From Geobacter sp. (GTDB lineage Bacteria > Desulfobacterota > Desulfuromonadia > Geobacterales > Geobacteraceae): a stretch of DNA of 8,131 bases. The first letter of the stretch is position 1. Each line of letters begins with the position of its first letter. The notes beneath the pieces were generated by a model. That model did no database searches and was not told where the DNA came from. It was given only the letters and a program-made list of their open reading frames with translations. The DNA is taken from contig DNJC01000036.1 of NCBI GenBank assembly GCA_003490025.1, forward strand, positions 1,563-9,693, in the 5' to 3' direction. The translations under genes were made by a program, and so were the position numbers. This document shows positions 1-5,833 of the stretch, in pieces.

Positions 1-237
1 GAGCAGGACGACTCCTTCGGCTCCATCGAGGCCAGGAAGACCGTAGCCGAGCTGTACGCCCCGCTCTCGGGAACAGTGCTGGAAGTGAACTCCGAACTCG
101 GCAACGCCCCTGAGTTCGTCAACGACGACCCCTACGACGGCGGCTGGCTCGTGGTGATCGAGATGGCCGATGCCGAGGAGATGAACCTCCTCATGTCCGC
201 GGAACACTACGAGGACTACGTATCCGTAGCGGACTGA
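1..237 (+). CDS. gcvH: Glycine cleavage system H protein, C-terminal part (5' end outside window)
   Basis: Lipoyl carrier of the glycine cleavage complex: its lipoyl-lysine arm shuttles the aminomethyl group and electrons between the P, T and L proteins in the cytoplasm. The frame is open from base 1 and gives 78 residues to a TGA stop. The fragment contains the lipoyl-domain signature around SIEARKTVAELYAPLSG, with the lysine that should carry lipoate at fragment residue 13 (bases 37-39). The conserved H-protein tail NDDPYDGGWLVVIEM follows. H proteins are usually about 125-130 residues, so roughly the first 50 are missing to the left. A hairpin terminator lies just downstream, so this is probably the last gene of its transcript. 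Identification is by recognised family motifs; the only uncertainty is the unseen N-terminus. Confidence 0.93.
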   Translation, partial: EQDDSFGSIEARKTVAELYAPLSGTVLEVNSELGNAPEFVNDDPYDGGWLVVIEMADAEEMNLLMSAEHYEDYVSVAD

Positions 238-260
238 GAAATTAGCTGTGCATATGCAAG

Positions 261-294
261 GAAAGGCGAGGGGTTCTCTCGCCTTTTCCTTTTG
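261..294 (+). terminator. Rho-independent terminator after gcvH
   Basis: AAAGGCGAG (262-270) pairs perfectly with CTCGCCTTT (278-286) around a 7-base loop. The sequence continues into a T-rich tail (284-293, interrupted by CC). It sits about 25 bases after the gcvH stop and about 33 bases before the mqnA start. It therefore separates the two genes, unless there is read-through. Confidence 0.8.
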
Positions 295-326
295 CGCCGT
301 ACCTTCAGCTTTTCGGAGTTTTACCA

Positions 327-1148
327 GTGACGATCAACATTGGACACATCAAGTACGCGAACTGCACCCCCATCTTCTCCGCCCTGGCTTCCAATTTCGA
401 CTGCACCGGCTACCGCTTCATAGACGGGGTCCCCGCCCGCCTTAACGCCATGCTGCGGCAGGGAGGACTGGACGTCAGCCCCTCTTCCTCCATCGAGTAC
501 GCCACGGCGCACGAAAAGTACTGCCTGCTCCCCGACCTCTCCATCAGCGCCATCGGTGCGGTGAAGAGCGTTTTTCTCTTCTCCCGCGTACCGATCGAGG
601 AACTCGACGGCTGCCCCATAGGGCTCACCGCGGAGTCCGACACCTCGGTGAACCTCCTGAAGGTGCTGCTGGCCCGAAAATACGGCTTCAGCAACAGTTT
701 CGAGCGGACCACGCTCCCGCTTGCCGAGGCGCTTGAGATCTACCCGGGGCTTCTCCTGATCGGCGACCAGGCGCTCAAGGGAGCCAGGTCCGGCGCTGAT
801 TTCCGCTGCTATGACCTCGGGGAACTCTGGCATCAGTTCACGGGGCTGCCGTTCGTGTTCGCCCTGTGGATCGTAAGGCGCGACGCGGCCATCGCCAAGC
901 GTGCCGGGCTCTCGGCGCTGGCCCGCGACCTGGTCGAGGCAAAGCATGTCGCGTACGCGACGTACCCCGAAATAGCGGCGAAGTGTCCGGAGCGGCAGTG
1001 GATAGGGGAGAGGGAGCTGGTGGATTACTGGCAGACGATCTCTTACGAGCTGACCGACGCGCACCTCGACGGGGCCCGCCTGTTCTTCCGGCACGCCTTC
1101 GAGCTGGGGCTGATCCCGACCCTGCCTCAGATCAGGTTCTTCGAATAA
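327..1148 (+). CDS. mqnA: Chorismate dehydratase MqnA (futalosine-pathway menaquinone synthesis)
   Basis: Cytoplasmic enzyme that removes water from chorismate to give 3-[(1-carboxyvinyl)oxy]benzoate, the first step of the futalosine route to menaquinone. The 273-residue product has the MqnA (DUF178) pattern. It starts with GHIKYANCTPIF (residues 6-17), followed by the substrate-pocket segment SPSSSIEYA (51-59) and ESDTSVNLL (103-111). Length matches the family. The start is GTG at 327, preceded by GGAG at 315-318 with 8-base spacing; no in-frame ATG gives a better fit. There is no obvious strong promoter in the 33 bases after the gcvH terminator, so low-level read-through or a promoter inside gcvH is possible. 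No other mqn gene lies in the window. The next gene faces it, and the intervening space holds a large palindrome and a terminator. Confidence 0.92.
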   Translation: MTINIGHIKYANCTPIFSALASNFDCTGYRFIDGVPARLNAMLRQGGLDVSPSSSIEYATAHEKYCLLPDLSISAIGAVKSVFLFSRVPIEELDGCPIGLTAESDTSVNLLKVLLARKYGFSNSFERTTLPLAEALEIYPGLLLIGDQALKGARSGADFRCYDLGELWHQFTGLPFVFALWIVRRDAAIAKRAGLSALARDLVEAKHVAYATYPEIAAKCPERQWIGERELVDYWQTISYELTDAHLDGARLFFRHAFELGLIPTLPQIRFFE

Positions 1149-1242
1149 CCCTTACGCCCGGGGCTGCGCGCACGGCCTCCGCGGCCAACTCCGCTTTGGC
1201 GGAGGAGGCCTCAAGCGCTCGGCGCGCAACCGCGAGAAGGGT
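1148..1242. repeat. Nested palindrome immediately after mqnA
   Basis: A multi-arm inverted repeat begins on the last base of the mqnA stop codon. The arms are ACCCTT (1148-1153) with AAGGGT (1237-1242), TGCGCGC (1165-1171) with GCGCGCA (1222-1228), GGCCTCC (1174-1180) with GGAGGCC (1204-1210), and CTCCGC (1189-1194) with GCGGAG (1199-1204) around TTTG. The inner two stems share one base, so they cannot both close fully. There is no T tract, so it does not look like a standard terminator. It could stabilise the mqnA mRNA 3' end, act in Rho-dependent termination, or be an interspersed palindromic element. Confidence 0.55.
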
Positions 1243-1254
1243 GGGGTGAGGACG

Positions 1255-1289
1255 AAAAAAAAGAGGGAGGACCTGGGTCCTCCCTCTTT
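1255..1289 (-). terminator. Terminator of the cysteine-rich protein gene, possibly bidirectional
   Basis: AAAGAGGGAGGAC (1260-1272) pairs with GTCCTCCCTCTTT (1277-1289) around a CTGG loop, a perfect 13-bp stem. Read on the minus strand it is followed by a run of eight T (complement of A 1255-1262, the first bases of the run also forming the stem base). This makes an excellent terminator for the minus-strand gene that stops at 1315. On the plus strand the tail is only TTTAAGG, so termination of mqnA there would be weaker. Confidence 0.85.
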
Positions 1290-1314
1290 AAGGTGCTGCG
1301 TTTCCTGCCGAGCC

Positions 1315-1608
1315 CTACTTTTTCTTCTTCGCGCCGGCTGCCTTCTTGGAAGCTTTGAGCGGGTTCATCTTCGAGTCGTCGGTCTTGATCTCAACCTTCA
1401 CGTGGGTAGCGAAGTTGCAGAGGCCGGCGGACCACTTCTTCTCGGGAGCGGGATATGCACTGCAAACCTTCCCGATGGAGCTGTCCACCACCCTTTCACA
1501 ACCTTCGCAATTTTCCACAATCGGCTGGCAGGACCCTTCGGTAAATACGCAACCCTGTTTGCCCCAGAAGGTGCACTCGGCACCGGGAAGTACGGTTTGA
1601 CATTGCAT
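1315..1608 (-). CDS. Small PxxKW-type cysteine-rich protein
   Basis: A 97-residue protein of unknown function that matches, from memory, the PxxKW family of cysteine-rich proteins known from anaerobic Deltaproteobacteria. It has eight cysteines (residues 3, 12, 20, 27, 34, 37, 49, 64), including a CEGC pair at 34-37. The core is CSAYPAPEKKWSAGLCNFATH (49-69, with P55-x-x-W59 nearby), and the tail is lysine-rich (from NPLKASKK to four terminal lysines). There is no signal peptide or membrane segment, so it is probably cytoplasmic. The number and spacing of cysteines suggest metal binding (zinc or Fe-S), which is inference only. Start is ATG at 1608, with AGGAGG (1617-1622) 8 bases away and a strong promoter upstream. 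It ends at its own terminator, so it is monocistronic. The ORF reads on both strands here, but the ribosome site, promoter, terminator and family motif all support the minus strand. Confidence 0.88.
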   Translation of the reverse strand: MQCQTVLPGAECTFWGKQGCVFTEGSCQPIVENCEGCERVVDSSIGKVCSAYPAPEKKWSAGLCNFATHVKVEIKTDDSKMNPLKASKKAAGAKKKK

Positions 1609-1651
1609 CGTTTAAGCCTCCTGAATTCCTTCGTAATCGTTGATAGGGCTT

Positions 1652-1681
1652 ACTCTACCAATTTCGAAAGAAAAATGTCAA
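1652..1681 (-). promoter_or_regulatory. Sigma-70 promoter of the cysteine-rich protein gene
   Basis: On the minus strand, a perfect TTGACA -35 (plus 1676-1681) is separated by 18 bases from TAGAGT as -10 (plus 1652-1657). Transcription should start near 1645, leaving a leader of about 37 bases before the AGGAGG site and ATG at 1608. The surrounding DNA is AT-rich relative to the window. The consensus -35 suggests constitutive and rather strong expression. Confidence 0.7.
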
Positions 1682-1712
1682 CTCTAAAAATCCCGTCTTT
1701 CTTGCGTAAAGC

Positions 1713-1741
1713 TTGACTCTGCAAAAGCGATGCATTAATCT
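1713..1741 (+). promoter_or_regulatory. Probable promoter of the phosphohexomutase gene
   Basis: TTGACT (1713-1718) and TAATCT (1736-1741) with a 17-base spacer form a plausible sigma-70 promoter, with a good -35 and a mediocre -10. Start of transcription would be near 1748, giving a leader of about 110 bases. It is back to back with the minus-strand promoter at 1652-1681; the two -35 boxes are 31 bases apart. Another -10 choice is possible in the AT-rich stretch that follows. Confidence 0.45.
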
Positions 1742-1783
1742 CTAGTAATTATTTTTTCCGGCTGCCGGGTGCCCCTGTTTTCC

Positions 1784-1798
1784 GATACTTATCGTATC
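1784..1798. promoter_or_regulatory. Short inverted repeat in the phosphohexomutase leader
   Basis: GATAC (1784-1788) and GTATC (1794-1798) form an inverted repeat around TTATC, about 60 bases before the start codon. Just upstream CCGG-CTG-CCGG (1758-1768) is a second small inverted repeat. Either could be an operator or a small leader hairpin. The rest of the 1742-1843 leader shows no riboswitch I can recognise and no leader ORF with a ribosome site. Confidence 0.3.
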
Positions 1799-1856
1799 AC
1801 AGCGGGTCATTTTATCCCATCCGGCGCCTTATTCAATACACCCAGGAGGGATTTTT

Positions 1857-3281
1857 ATGCAGCGTATCACGTTTGGCACTTCCGGCTGGCGCGGCATCAT
1901 GTGCGAGGACTTCATCTTCGAGAACGTGAAAGTCGTCACGCAAGCCATTGCGGACAACGTCACGGCCTCCGGGGAGGCAAGGAAGGGGATCATCGTGGGG
2001 TATGATTCCCGCTTCATGGGGGAAGCGTTCGCGCGCGAGGCCGCTCGCGTGCTGGCCGGCGCCGGCATCACCGCCTTTCTCTGCGTCCGCGACACCCCGA
2101 CCCCCGTCATCGCGTTGGAGATCCTGAGACGCAAAACCGCAGGCGCCATAAACTTTACCGCCAGTCACAATCCCCCCGAGTACAACGGCATCAAGTTCTC
2201 CCCCTCCTGGGGCGGCCCCGCGTTGCCTGAGACCACCAACGACATCGAGCGCCGCGCCAACGAGATGCTGGGCGAGATATGCTACAAGGAGTGTCCGCTG
2301 GACGAGGCGGTGCAGAAGGGGCTCCTGGTCGAGATCGACCCGATGCAGGATTACCTGGACGACCTGGCGGGGAAGGTGGACTTCGACGTCATAAAAAAGC
2401 TCGGCACCATCGCCGTCAACCCGCTCTACGGCACCGCCCGCGGTTACCTTGCCGAGCCTCTCAGGGCCCACGGCGTCAACGTGGTCCAGATGAACGCGAA
2501 CCGCGACCCGTACTTCGGCGGTTTCCCTCCCGAGCCTTCCGAGAAATACATCCAGGATTTCATCAAGCTGGTGCAGCAGGATCCCGAAATTCACCTCGGC
2601 ATCGCCACCGACGGCGACGCCGACCGCTTCGGCATCATCGACGGCGACGGCAGCTTCATCGAGCCGAACTACGTCATCGCGCTGCTGCTTGACTACCTGA
2701 TCCGGGTCAAGGGGATGACCGGCGGGGTAGGGCGCTCCGTCGCCACCTCGCACCTGGTGGACGCCGTGGCGAAGATGCACGGAGTAGAGGTCTTCGAGAC
2801 GCCGGTAGGTTTCAAGTTCATAGGCGAGTTGATCAGCCAGGACAAGATAATCATCGGCGGCGAGGAGAGCGCCGGGCTCACCATCAAGGGGCATGTGCCG
2901 GAGAAAGACGGCATCCTCGCCTGCCTGCTGGTGGCGGAGATGGTCGCCCGCGAAGGGATGCCGGTCAAGGCGCTTTTGGAGCGGCTCTACAACAAGGTGG
3001 GACGCTACCTTACCAAGCGCGTCAACATCACCCTCTCGCCGGAGCTGGAAGAGGTGTTCCCGCAGCGGATCGCCGCCACGCCGACCAGCTTCGCCGGGGA
3101 GCCGGTAAAGGAAAAGGTAACCGTGGACGGCAACAAGTTCATCCTGGAGGACGGCAGCTGGCTTCTGTTCCGCAAATCCGGCACCGAGCCGGTGGTACGT
3201 CTTTACTGCGAGGCGGCCAGCGAGGAGCGGCTGCAGGCACTGGTTGAAGCGGGCCGGCAGTTCATCGTCGGCAAAGCGTAA
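1857..3281 (+). CDS. Phosphoglucomutase/phosphomannomutase family protein (alpha-D-phosphohexomutase)
   Basis: Cytoplasmic enzyme that interconverts hexose 1- and 6-phosphates through a phosphoserine intermediate, feeding sugar-nucleotide, glycogen and envelope polysaccharide synthesis. All four landmark sites of the superfamily are present in the 474-residue product. They are the phosphoserine loop TASHNPPEYNG (catalytic Ser103), the Mg2+ loop DGDADR (252-257), the sugar-recognition loop GGEESAG (334-340) and the phosphate-binding loop RKSGTEP (439-445). The N-terminus TFGTSGWRG (5-13) is also typical. Length fits a complete enzyme. Start is ATG at 1857, with AGGAGG at 1844-1849 and 7-base spacing. 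The GEESAG loop is shared by glucose- and mannose-preferring enzymes, so I cannot assign substrate preference or a gene symbol. It stands alone: a divergent gene lies upstream, and a repeat-filled gap lies downstream. Confidence 0.93.
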   Translation: MQRITFGTSGWRGIMCEDFIFENVKVVTQAIADNVTASGEARKGIIVGYDSRFMGEAFAREAARVLAGAGITAFLCVRDTPTPVIALEILRRKTAGAINFTASHNPPEYNGIKFSPSWGGPALPETTNDIERRANEMLGEICYKECPLDEAVQKGLLVEIDPMQDYLDDLAGKVDFDVIKKLGTIAVNPLYGTARGYLAEPLRAHGVNVVQMNANRDPYFGGFPPEPSEKYIQDFIKLVQQDPEIHLGIATDGDADRFGIIDGDGSFIEPNYVIALLLDYLIRVKGMTGGVGRSVATSHLVDAVAKMHGVEVFETPVGFKFIGELISQDKIIIGGEESAGLTIKGHVPEKDGILACLLVAEMVAREGMPVKALLERLYNKVGRYLTKRVNITLSPELEEVFPQRIAATPTSFAGEPVKEKVTVDGNKFILEDGSWLLFRKSGTEPVVRLYCEAASEERLQALVEAGRQFIVGKA

Positions 3282-3293
3282 AAGCAAAAGTTG

Positions 3294-3331
3294 ACTCCCC
3301 CCTCCCTGGCCCTCCCCCTCCGGGGGAGGGA
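3294..3331 (+). repeat. REP-like palindromic repeat, copy 1
   Basis: A C/G-rich unit starts as CTCCCCCCTCCCTGG and ends in a perfect hairpin: CCCTCCCCC (3310-3318), loop TCC, GGGGGAGGG (3322-3330). It begins 13 bases after the phosphohexomutase stop codon. The hairpin lacks a T tract. It is near-identical to the reverse complement of copy 2, which marks it as a repeated element rather than a chance hairpin. Confidence 0.7.
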
Positions 3332-3360
3332 ACATTCGGACGCAGTCCACCTGATTCTGC

Positions 3361-3397
3361 TCCTCCCCCCGGAGGGGGGAGGTTGGGAGGGGGGCAG
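3361..3397 (-). repeat. REP-like palindromic repeat, copy 2 (inverted)
   Basis: The same unit as copy 1 in opposite orientation. CCTCCCCCC (3362-3370) pairs with GGGGGGAGG (3374-3382) around GGA, followed by TTGGGAGGGGGG (3383-3394). About 29 bases separate it from copy 1. The two together form a head-to-head pair resembling the BIME arrangement of REP sequences. The paired long arms could also fold with each other. Confidence 0.7.
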
Positions 3398-3406
3398 AAA
3401 GGCTGG

Positions 3407-3432
3407 CTCCCCCACCCTGTCCCTCCCCCTGG
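3407..3432 (+). repeat. Degenerate third copy of the repeat
   Basis: CTCCCCCACCCTG followed by TCCCTCCCCCTGG matches the left arm of copy 1 with about two substitutions, in the same orientation, but the closing GGGGGAGGG arm is lost. It reads as a decayed or truncated copy. Confidence 0.5.
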
Positions 3433-3631
3433 TCCTGTCTTTTTTGCCGCTGCTATTTTTACAGGCACCCCTTGCCGTTCATCGATCAGATGGTTACCTT
3501 CCAGTTTCCCGCGCTTTTGCAATGCCATCGCTTTTTCCCTTTATTTCCCGGTGGGATAACGACAGCGCCCGGACCGCCGCAAAAAAAGGAGCGGGAATTG
3601 CAGTAGGTTTCGCTGATGTTTCATTGGAAAG
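3433..3631. other. Non-coding gap between repeats and the nifU control region
   Basis: No convincing gene, RNA or terminator is visible here. A plus-strand open frame crosses 3291-3653, but it is translated from the repeats, has no ribosome site and no family resemblance. A T-rich stretch (3439-3446) follows the third repeat copy without a clean hairpin. The segment may contain distant regulatory DNA for nifU. Confidence 0.5.
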
Positions 3632-3656
3632 GTACCCGACTTATATGGTGTGATAT
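3632..3656. promoter_or_regulatory. Candidate IscR/Rrf2-type binding site upstream of nifU
   Basis: GTACCCGACT, TATAT, GGTGTGATAT (25 bases) compares with the IscR type-1 consensus ATASYYGACT-RWWWY-AGTCRRSTAT. By my count the left half matches 9 of 10 positions, the centre 4 of 5 and the right half 6 of 10. It lies about 70 bases before the nifU start codon's leader and about 40 bases upstream of the likely -10 box. An Fe-S responsive regulator controlling an Fe-S assembly operon would fit, but the weak right half keeps this a candidate. Confidence 0.35.
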
Positions 3657-3671
3657 CCTGGAGTTTTGGGG

Positions 3672-3700
3672 TTCTCTTTCTGCAAGCTTTGCGCTATGAT
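3672..3700 (+). promoter_or_regulatory. Probable promoter of nifU-nifS
   Basis: TATGAT (3695-3700) is a good -10 about 27 bases before the nifU start codon. The -35 region at 17-base spacing, TTCTCT (3672-3677), is poor, which is what an activator-dependent promoter would look like. The palindrome CTAATTAG (3708-3715) sits at the predicted transcription start. AAGGAGG (3716-3722) follows as the ribosome site. Confidence 0.45.
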
Positions 3701-3726
3701 AGCCGGACTAATTAGAAGGAGGGTCT

Positions 3727-4581
3727 ATGTGGGACTACACTGACAAGGTAAAAGAACACTTCCTCAACCCTAGGAACGTGGGTGAAATAATCGATGCGGA
3801 TGCGGTCGGCGAAGTAGGCAGCCTGGCTTGCGGCGACGCCCTCAAGCTTTTCATAAAGCTGGACGAGAACAAAGAGCGGATAGTCGATGCAAAGTTCCAG
3901 ACCTTCGGCTGCGGCAGCGCCATCGCCTCATCCTCCGCCCTCACCGAGATGGTGAAGGGGAAAACCCTGGAAGAGGCGCTTAAGATAACCAACCAGGAGA
4001 TCGCCGATTTCCTGGGCGGGCTTCCGGAGGAGAAGATGCACTGCTCGGTAATGGGGCAGGAGGCTCTGGAGGTCGCCATCGCCAAGTACCGCGGCGTGGA
4101 GGCTCCCGTGCACGGTCACGACCACGTCGATACCGAGGGGGAGATCGTCTGCAAATGCTTCGGACTTACCGACCTTTTCCTGAAGAAGGTGATCGCCTCC
4201 AACAAGCTCCACACCGCCGAGCAGGTGACCCACTTCACCAAGGCGGGCGGCGCCTGCGGCGGCTGCATCCCGAAGATCAAGGAACTGATCGCCGAGGTGC
4301 TGGGCGAGGAGAAAAAGGTAGCCGTGGAAAAACCGGTCAAGCTGACCAACCTGAGGAAGATGCAGCTCATCCAGGAAACCCTGGAGAACGAAGTCCGTCC
4401 GCAGCTTTGGGCTGACGGCGGCGACCTCGAGCTGGTCGACATCGACGGCTCCACCGTGCAGGTCGCCTTCCGCAAGGCGTGCGCGGGTTGCGCCTCCTCC
4501 GGCAACACCGCCAAATTCGTGGAGCAGAAGCTGCGCGAACTGGTCTCATCCGACATCGTCGTACAGGAGGTACAGGGATGA
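3727..4581 (+). CDS. nifU: Fe-S cluster assembly scaffold NifU (three-domain type)
   Basis: Scaffold on which Fe-S clusters are built from NifS-supplied sulfur before transfer to target proteins. The 284-residue product has all three NifU domains. The first is an IscU-like N-terminal domain (about 1-125) with cluster ligands Cys35, Cys62 and Cys106 plus Asp37. The second is a central BFD-like [2Fe-2S] domain with Cys142, Cys144, Cys177 and Cys180. The third is a C-terminal Nfu domain with the CAGC pair (Cys252, Cys255). A His/Asp-rich linker (129-135) separates the first two. Nothing is missing. Start is ATG at 3727, with AAGGAGG at 3716-3722. The stop codon overlaps the nifS start as ATGA, so the two are translationally coupled. 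No nitrogenase gene is visible, so a general Fe-S assembly role is as likely as a nitrogenase-specific one. Confidence 0.95.
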   Translation: MWDYTDKVKEHFLNPRNVGEIIDADAVGEVGSLACGDALKLFIKLDENKERIVDAKFQTFGCGSAIASSSALTEMVKGKTLEEALKITNQEIADFLGGLPEEKMHCSVMGQEALEVAIAKYRGVEAPVHGHDHVDTEGEIVCKCFGLTDLFLKKVIASNKLHTAEQVTHFTKAGGACGGCIPKIKELIAEVLGEEKKVAVEKPVKLTNLRKMQLIQETLENEVRPQLWADGGDLELVDIDGSTVQVAFRKACAGCASSGNTAKFVEQKLRELVSSDIVVQEVQG

Positions 4582-5750
4582 AAGAGATCTATCTTGATAA
4601 CAACGCGACCACGAAGGTGGACGAGCTGGTTTTCGAGGAGATGCGTCCCTACTTCTGCGAGCTGTACGGCAACCCCAGCTCGATGCACTTCTTCGGCGGG
4701 CAGGTGCAGAAGAAGGTGGACGAGGCGCGTAACCGTGTCGCAGCCCTTCTGGGTGCGCTTCCGGACGAGATCGTCTTCACCGCCTGCGGCACCGAGAGCG
4801 ACAACGCCGCCATCCGCTCCGCCATCGAGGTGTTCCCGGAGAAACGCCACATCATCACCAGCCGCGTCGAGCACCCGGCCGTGCTGACCCAGTGCCGCAA
4901 CCTGAGCAAGCGCGGCTACCGGATCACCGAGTTGAACGTCGACGGCAACGGCCAGCTCGATCTCAAGGAACTTGAGACCGCGCTCGACGACGACACCGCC
5001 ATCGTCTCCCTCATGTACGCCAACAACGAGACCGGCGTCATCTTCCCGATAGAGGAAGCCGCCAGGATGGTCAAGGAGAAGGGCGCTCTCTTCCACACCG
5101 ACGCCGTGCAGGCAGTCGGGAAGATTCCGCTGAACATGGCAGAGTCGGCCATCGACATGCTCTCGCTCTCAGGCCACAAGCTCCATGCGCCGAAAGGGAT
5201 CGGCGTCCTCTACGTGCGCCGCGGCACCCCGTTCCGCCCGCTTCTGGTCGGCGGGCACCAGGAACGCGGCCGCAGGGCCGGCACCGAGAACACCGGCTCG
5301 CTCATCGCCATGGGGAAGGCGTGCGAACTGGCACAGCTGCACATGGCTGAAGAGGGGGGGCGCGTGCGCGAGATGCGCGACAGGCTGGAGCGCGAACTGA
5401 CGGCAGCGATCCCCAACACCAGGATCAACGGCGGCGGGACCGACCGTCTTCCCAACACCCTTTCCATCGCGATGGAATTCGTGGAAGGGGAGGGGATACT
5501 GCTGCTTCTCTCCGAGAAAGGGATCTGCGCCTCCTCCGGCAGCGCCTGCACCTCCGGCTCGCTGGAGCCGTCCCACGTGCTGAGGGCGATGGGCGTGCCG
5601 TTCACCTGCGCGCACGGCTCGATCCGCTTCTCGCTTTCCAGGTTCACCACCGACGCCGAGATCGATGCGGTCATCAAGGAACTCCCGCCGATCATCTCCC
5701 GTCTGCGCCAGATGTCTCCCTTCGGGCGGGAATTCCTGGAGAAAAAATAA
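4578..5750 (+). CDS. nifS: Cysteine desulfurase NifS
   Basis: PLP enzyme that converts cysteine to alanine and passes the sulfur as a persulfide to NifU. The 390-residue product shows the class-V aminotransferase layout. YLDNNATT (5-12) opens the protein and VEHP carries the PLP-stacking His99. YANNETG (147-153) and TDAVQAVGK (174-182) follow. The PLP lysine is Lys201 in SLSGHK, and GRRAGTENTG (231-240) lies beyond it. The persulfide-forming Cys324 is in SSGSACTSGSLEPSHVL, a sequence typical of NifS/IscS-type group I enzymes. Start is ATG at 4578, overlapping the nifU stop by four bases, with CAGGAGG at 4564-4570 and 7-base spacing. An upstream in-frame extension to 4479 lies inside nifU and is not used. 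The next feature is a terminator, so nifU-nifS is a two-gene unit here; no iscR, hscA or fdx follows. Confidence 0.95.
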   Translation: MKEIYLDNNATTKVDELVFEEMRPYFCELYGNPSSMHFFGGQVQKKVDEARNRVAALLGALPDEIVFTACGTESDNAAIRSAIEVFPEKRHIITSRVEHPAVLTQCRNLSKRGYRITELNVDGNGQLDLKELETALDDDTAIVSLMYANNETGVIFPIEEAARMVKEKGALFHTDAVQAVGKIPLNMAESAIDMLSLSGHKLHAPKGIGVLYVRRGTPFRPLLVGGHQERGRRAGTENTGSLIAMGKACELAQLHMAEEGGRVREMRDRLERELTAAIPNTRINGGGTDRLPNTLSIAMEFVEGEGILLLLSEKGICASSGSACTSGSLEPSHVLRAMGVPFTCAHGSIRFSLSRFTTDAEIDAVIKELPPIISRLRQMSPFGREFLEKK

Positions 5751-5776
5751 CGCGGGACAAAAAGAGCTAGATCCAT

Positions 5777-5812
5777 AAAAAAAGGGGTGAGCGCTGTATG
5801 TGCTCACCCCTT
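5777..5812 (-). terminator. Terminator between nifS and the antitoxin-like gene, bidirectional
   Basis: AAGGGGTGAGC (5782-5792) pairs perfectly with GCTCACCCCTT (5802-5812) around a 9-base loop. On the minus strand it is followed by seven T (complement of A 5777-5783), a strong terminator for the gene stopping at 5834. On the plus strand the tail TTCGATTATTT is poorer but may still end nifU-nifS transcripts, as the hairpin lies about 30 bases after the nifS stop. Confidence 0.85.
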
Positions 5813-5833
5813 CGATTATTTCTGAGCAGGATG

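Noticed and set aside
249..258. Perfect 10-base palindrome TGCATATGCA just before the gcvH terminator
   Set aside because: It is short and isolated, with no promoter elements at the right distance, so chance is likely.
321..1094. 257-residue minus-strand open frame opposite mqnA
   Set aside because: It is antisense to a full-length MqnA with family motifs; its composition is typical of a GC-rich shadow frame.
1246..1716. 156-residue plus-strand open frame opposite the cysteine-rich gene
   Set aside because: It runs through a terminator hairpin and a promoter and lacks a ribosome site, while the minus-strand gene has a full set of signals.
1742..1856. Possible riboswitch (such as a cyclic dinucleotide GEMM type, common in this group) in the phosphohexomutase leader
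   Set aside because: The conserved core sequences of that class are not present and the leader shows only two very small inverted repeats.
1833..3350. 505-residue open frame on the minus strand
   Set aside because: It lies antisense to the phosphohexomutase gene, whose motifs are complete. The antisense product is low-complexity, typical of high-GC mirror frames, and has no ribosome site.
3310..3382. Repeat hairpins as the phosphohexomutase terminator
   Set aside because: Both stems are strong but neither is followed by a T tract on the plus strand, so they are listed as repeats.
3291..3653. 120-residue plus-strand open frame in the gap before nifU
   Set aside because: The first third is translated from the C/G-rich repeats; there is no ribosome site and the sequence resembles no protein I know.
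4479..4577. N-terminal extension of NifS from an earlier start
   Set aside because: It lies entirely inside nifU in another frame. The ATG at 4578 has a proper ribosome site and gives the canonical NifS N-terminus.
4116..5096. 326-residue minus-strand open frame across the nifU/nifS junction
   Set aside because: It is a mirror of two well-identified genes, with no start signal and no recognisable domain.
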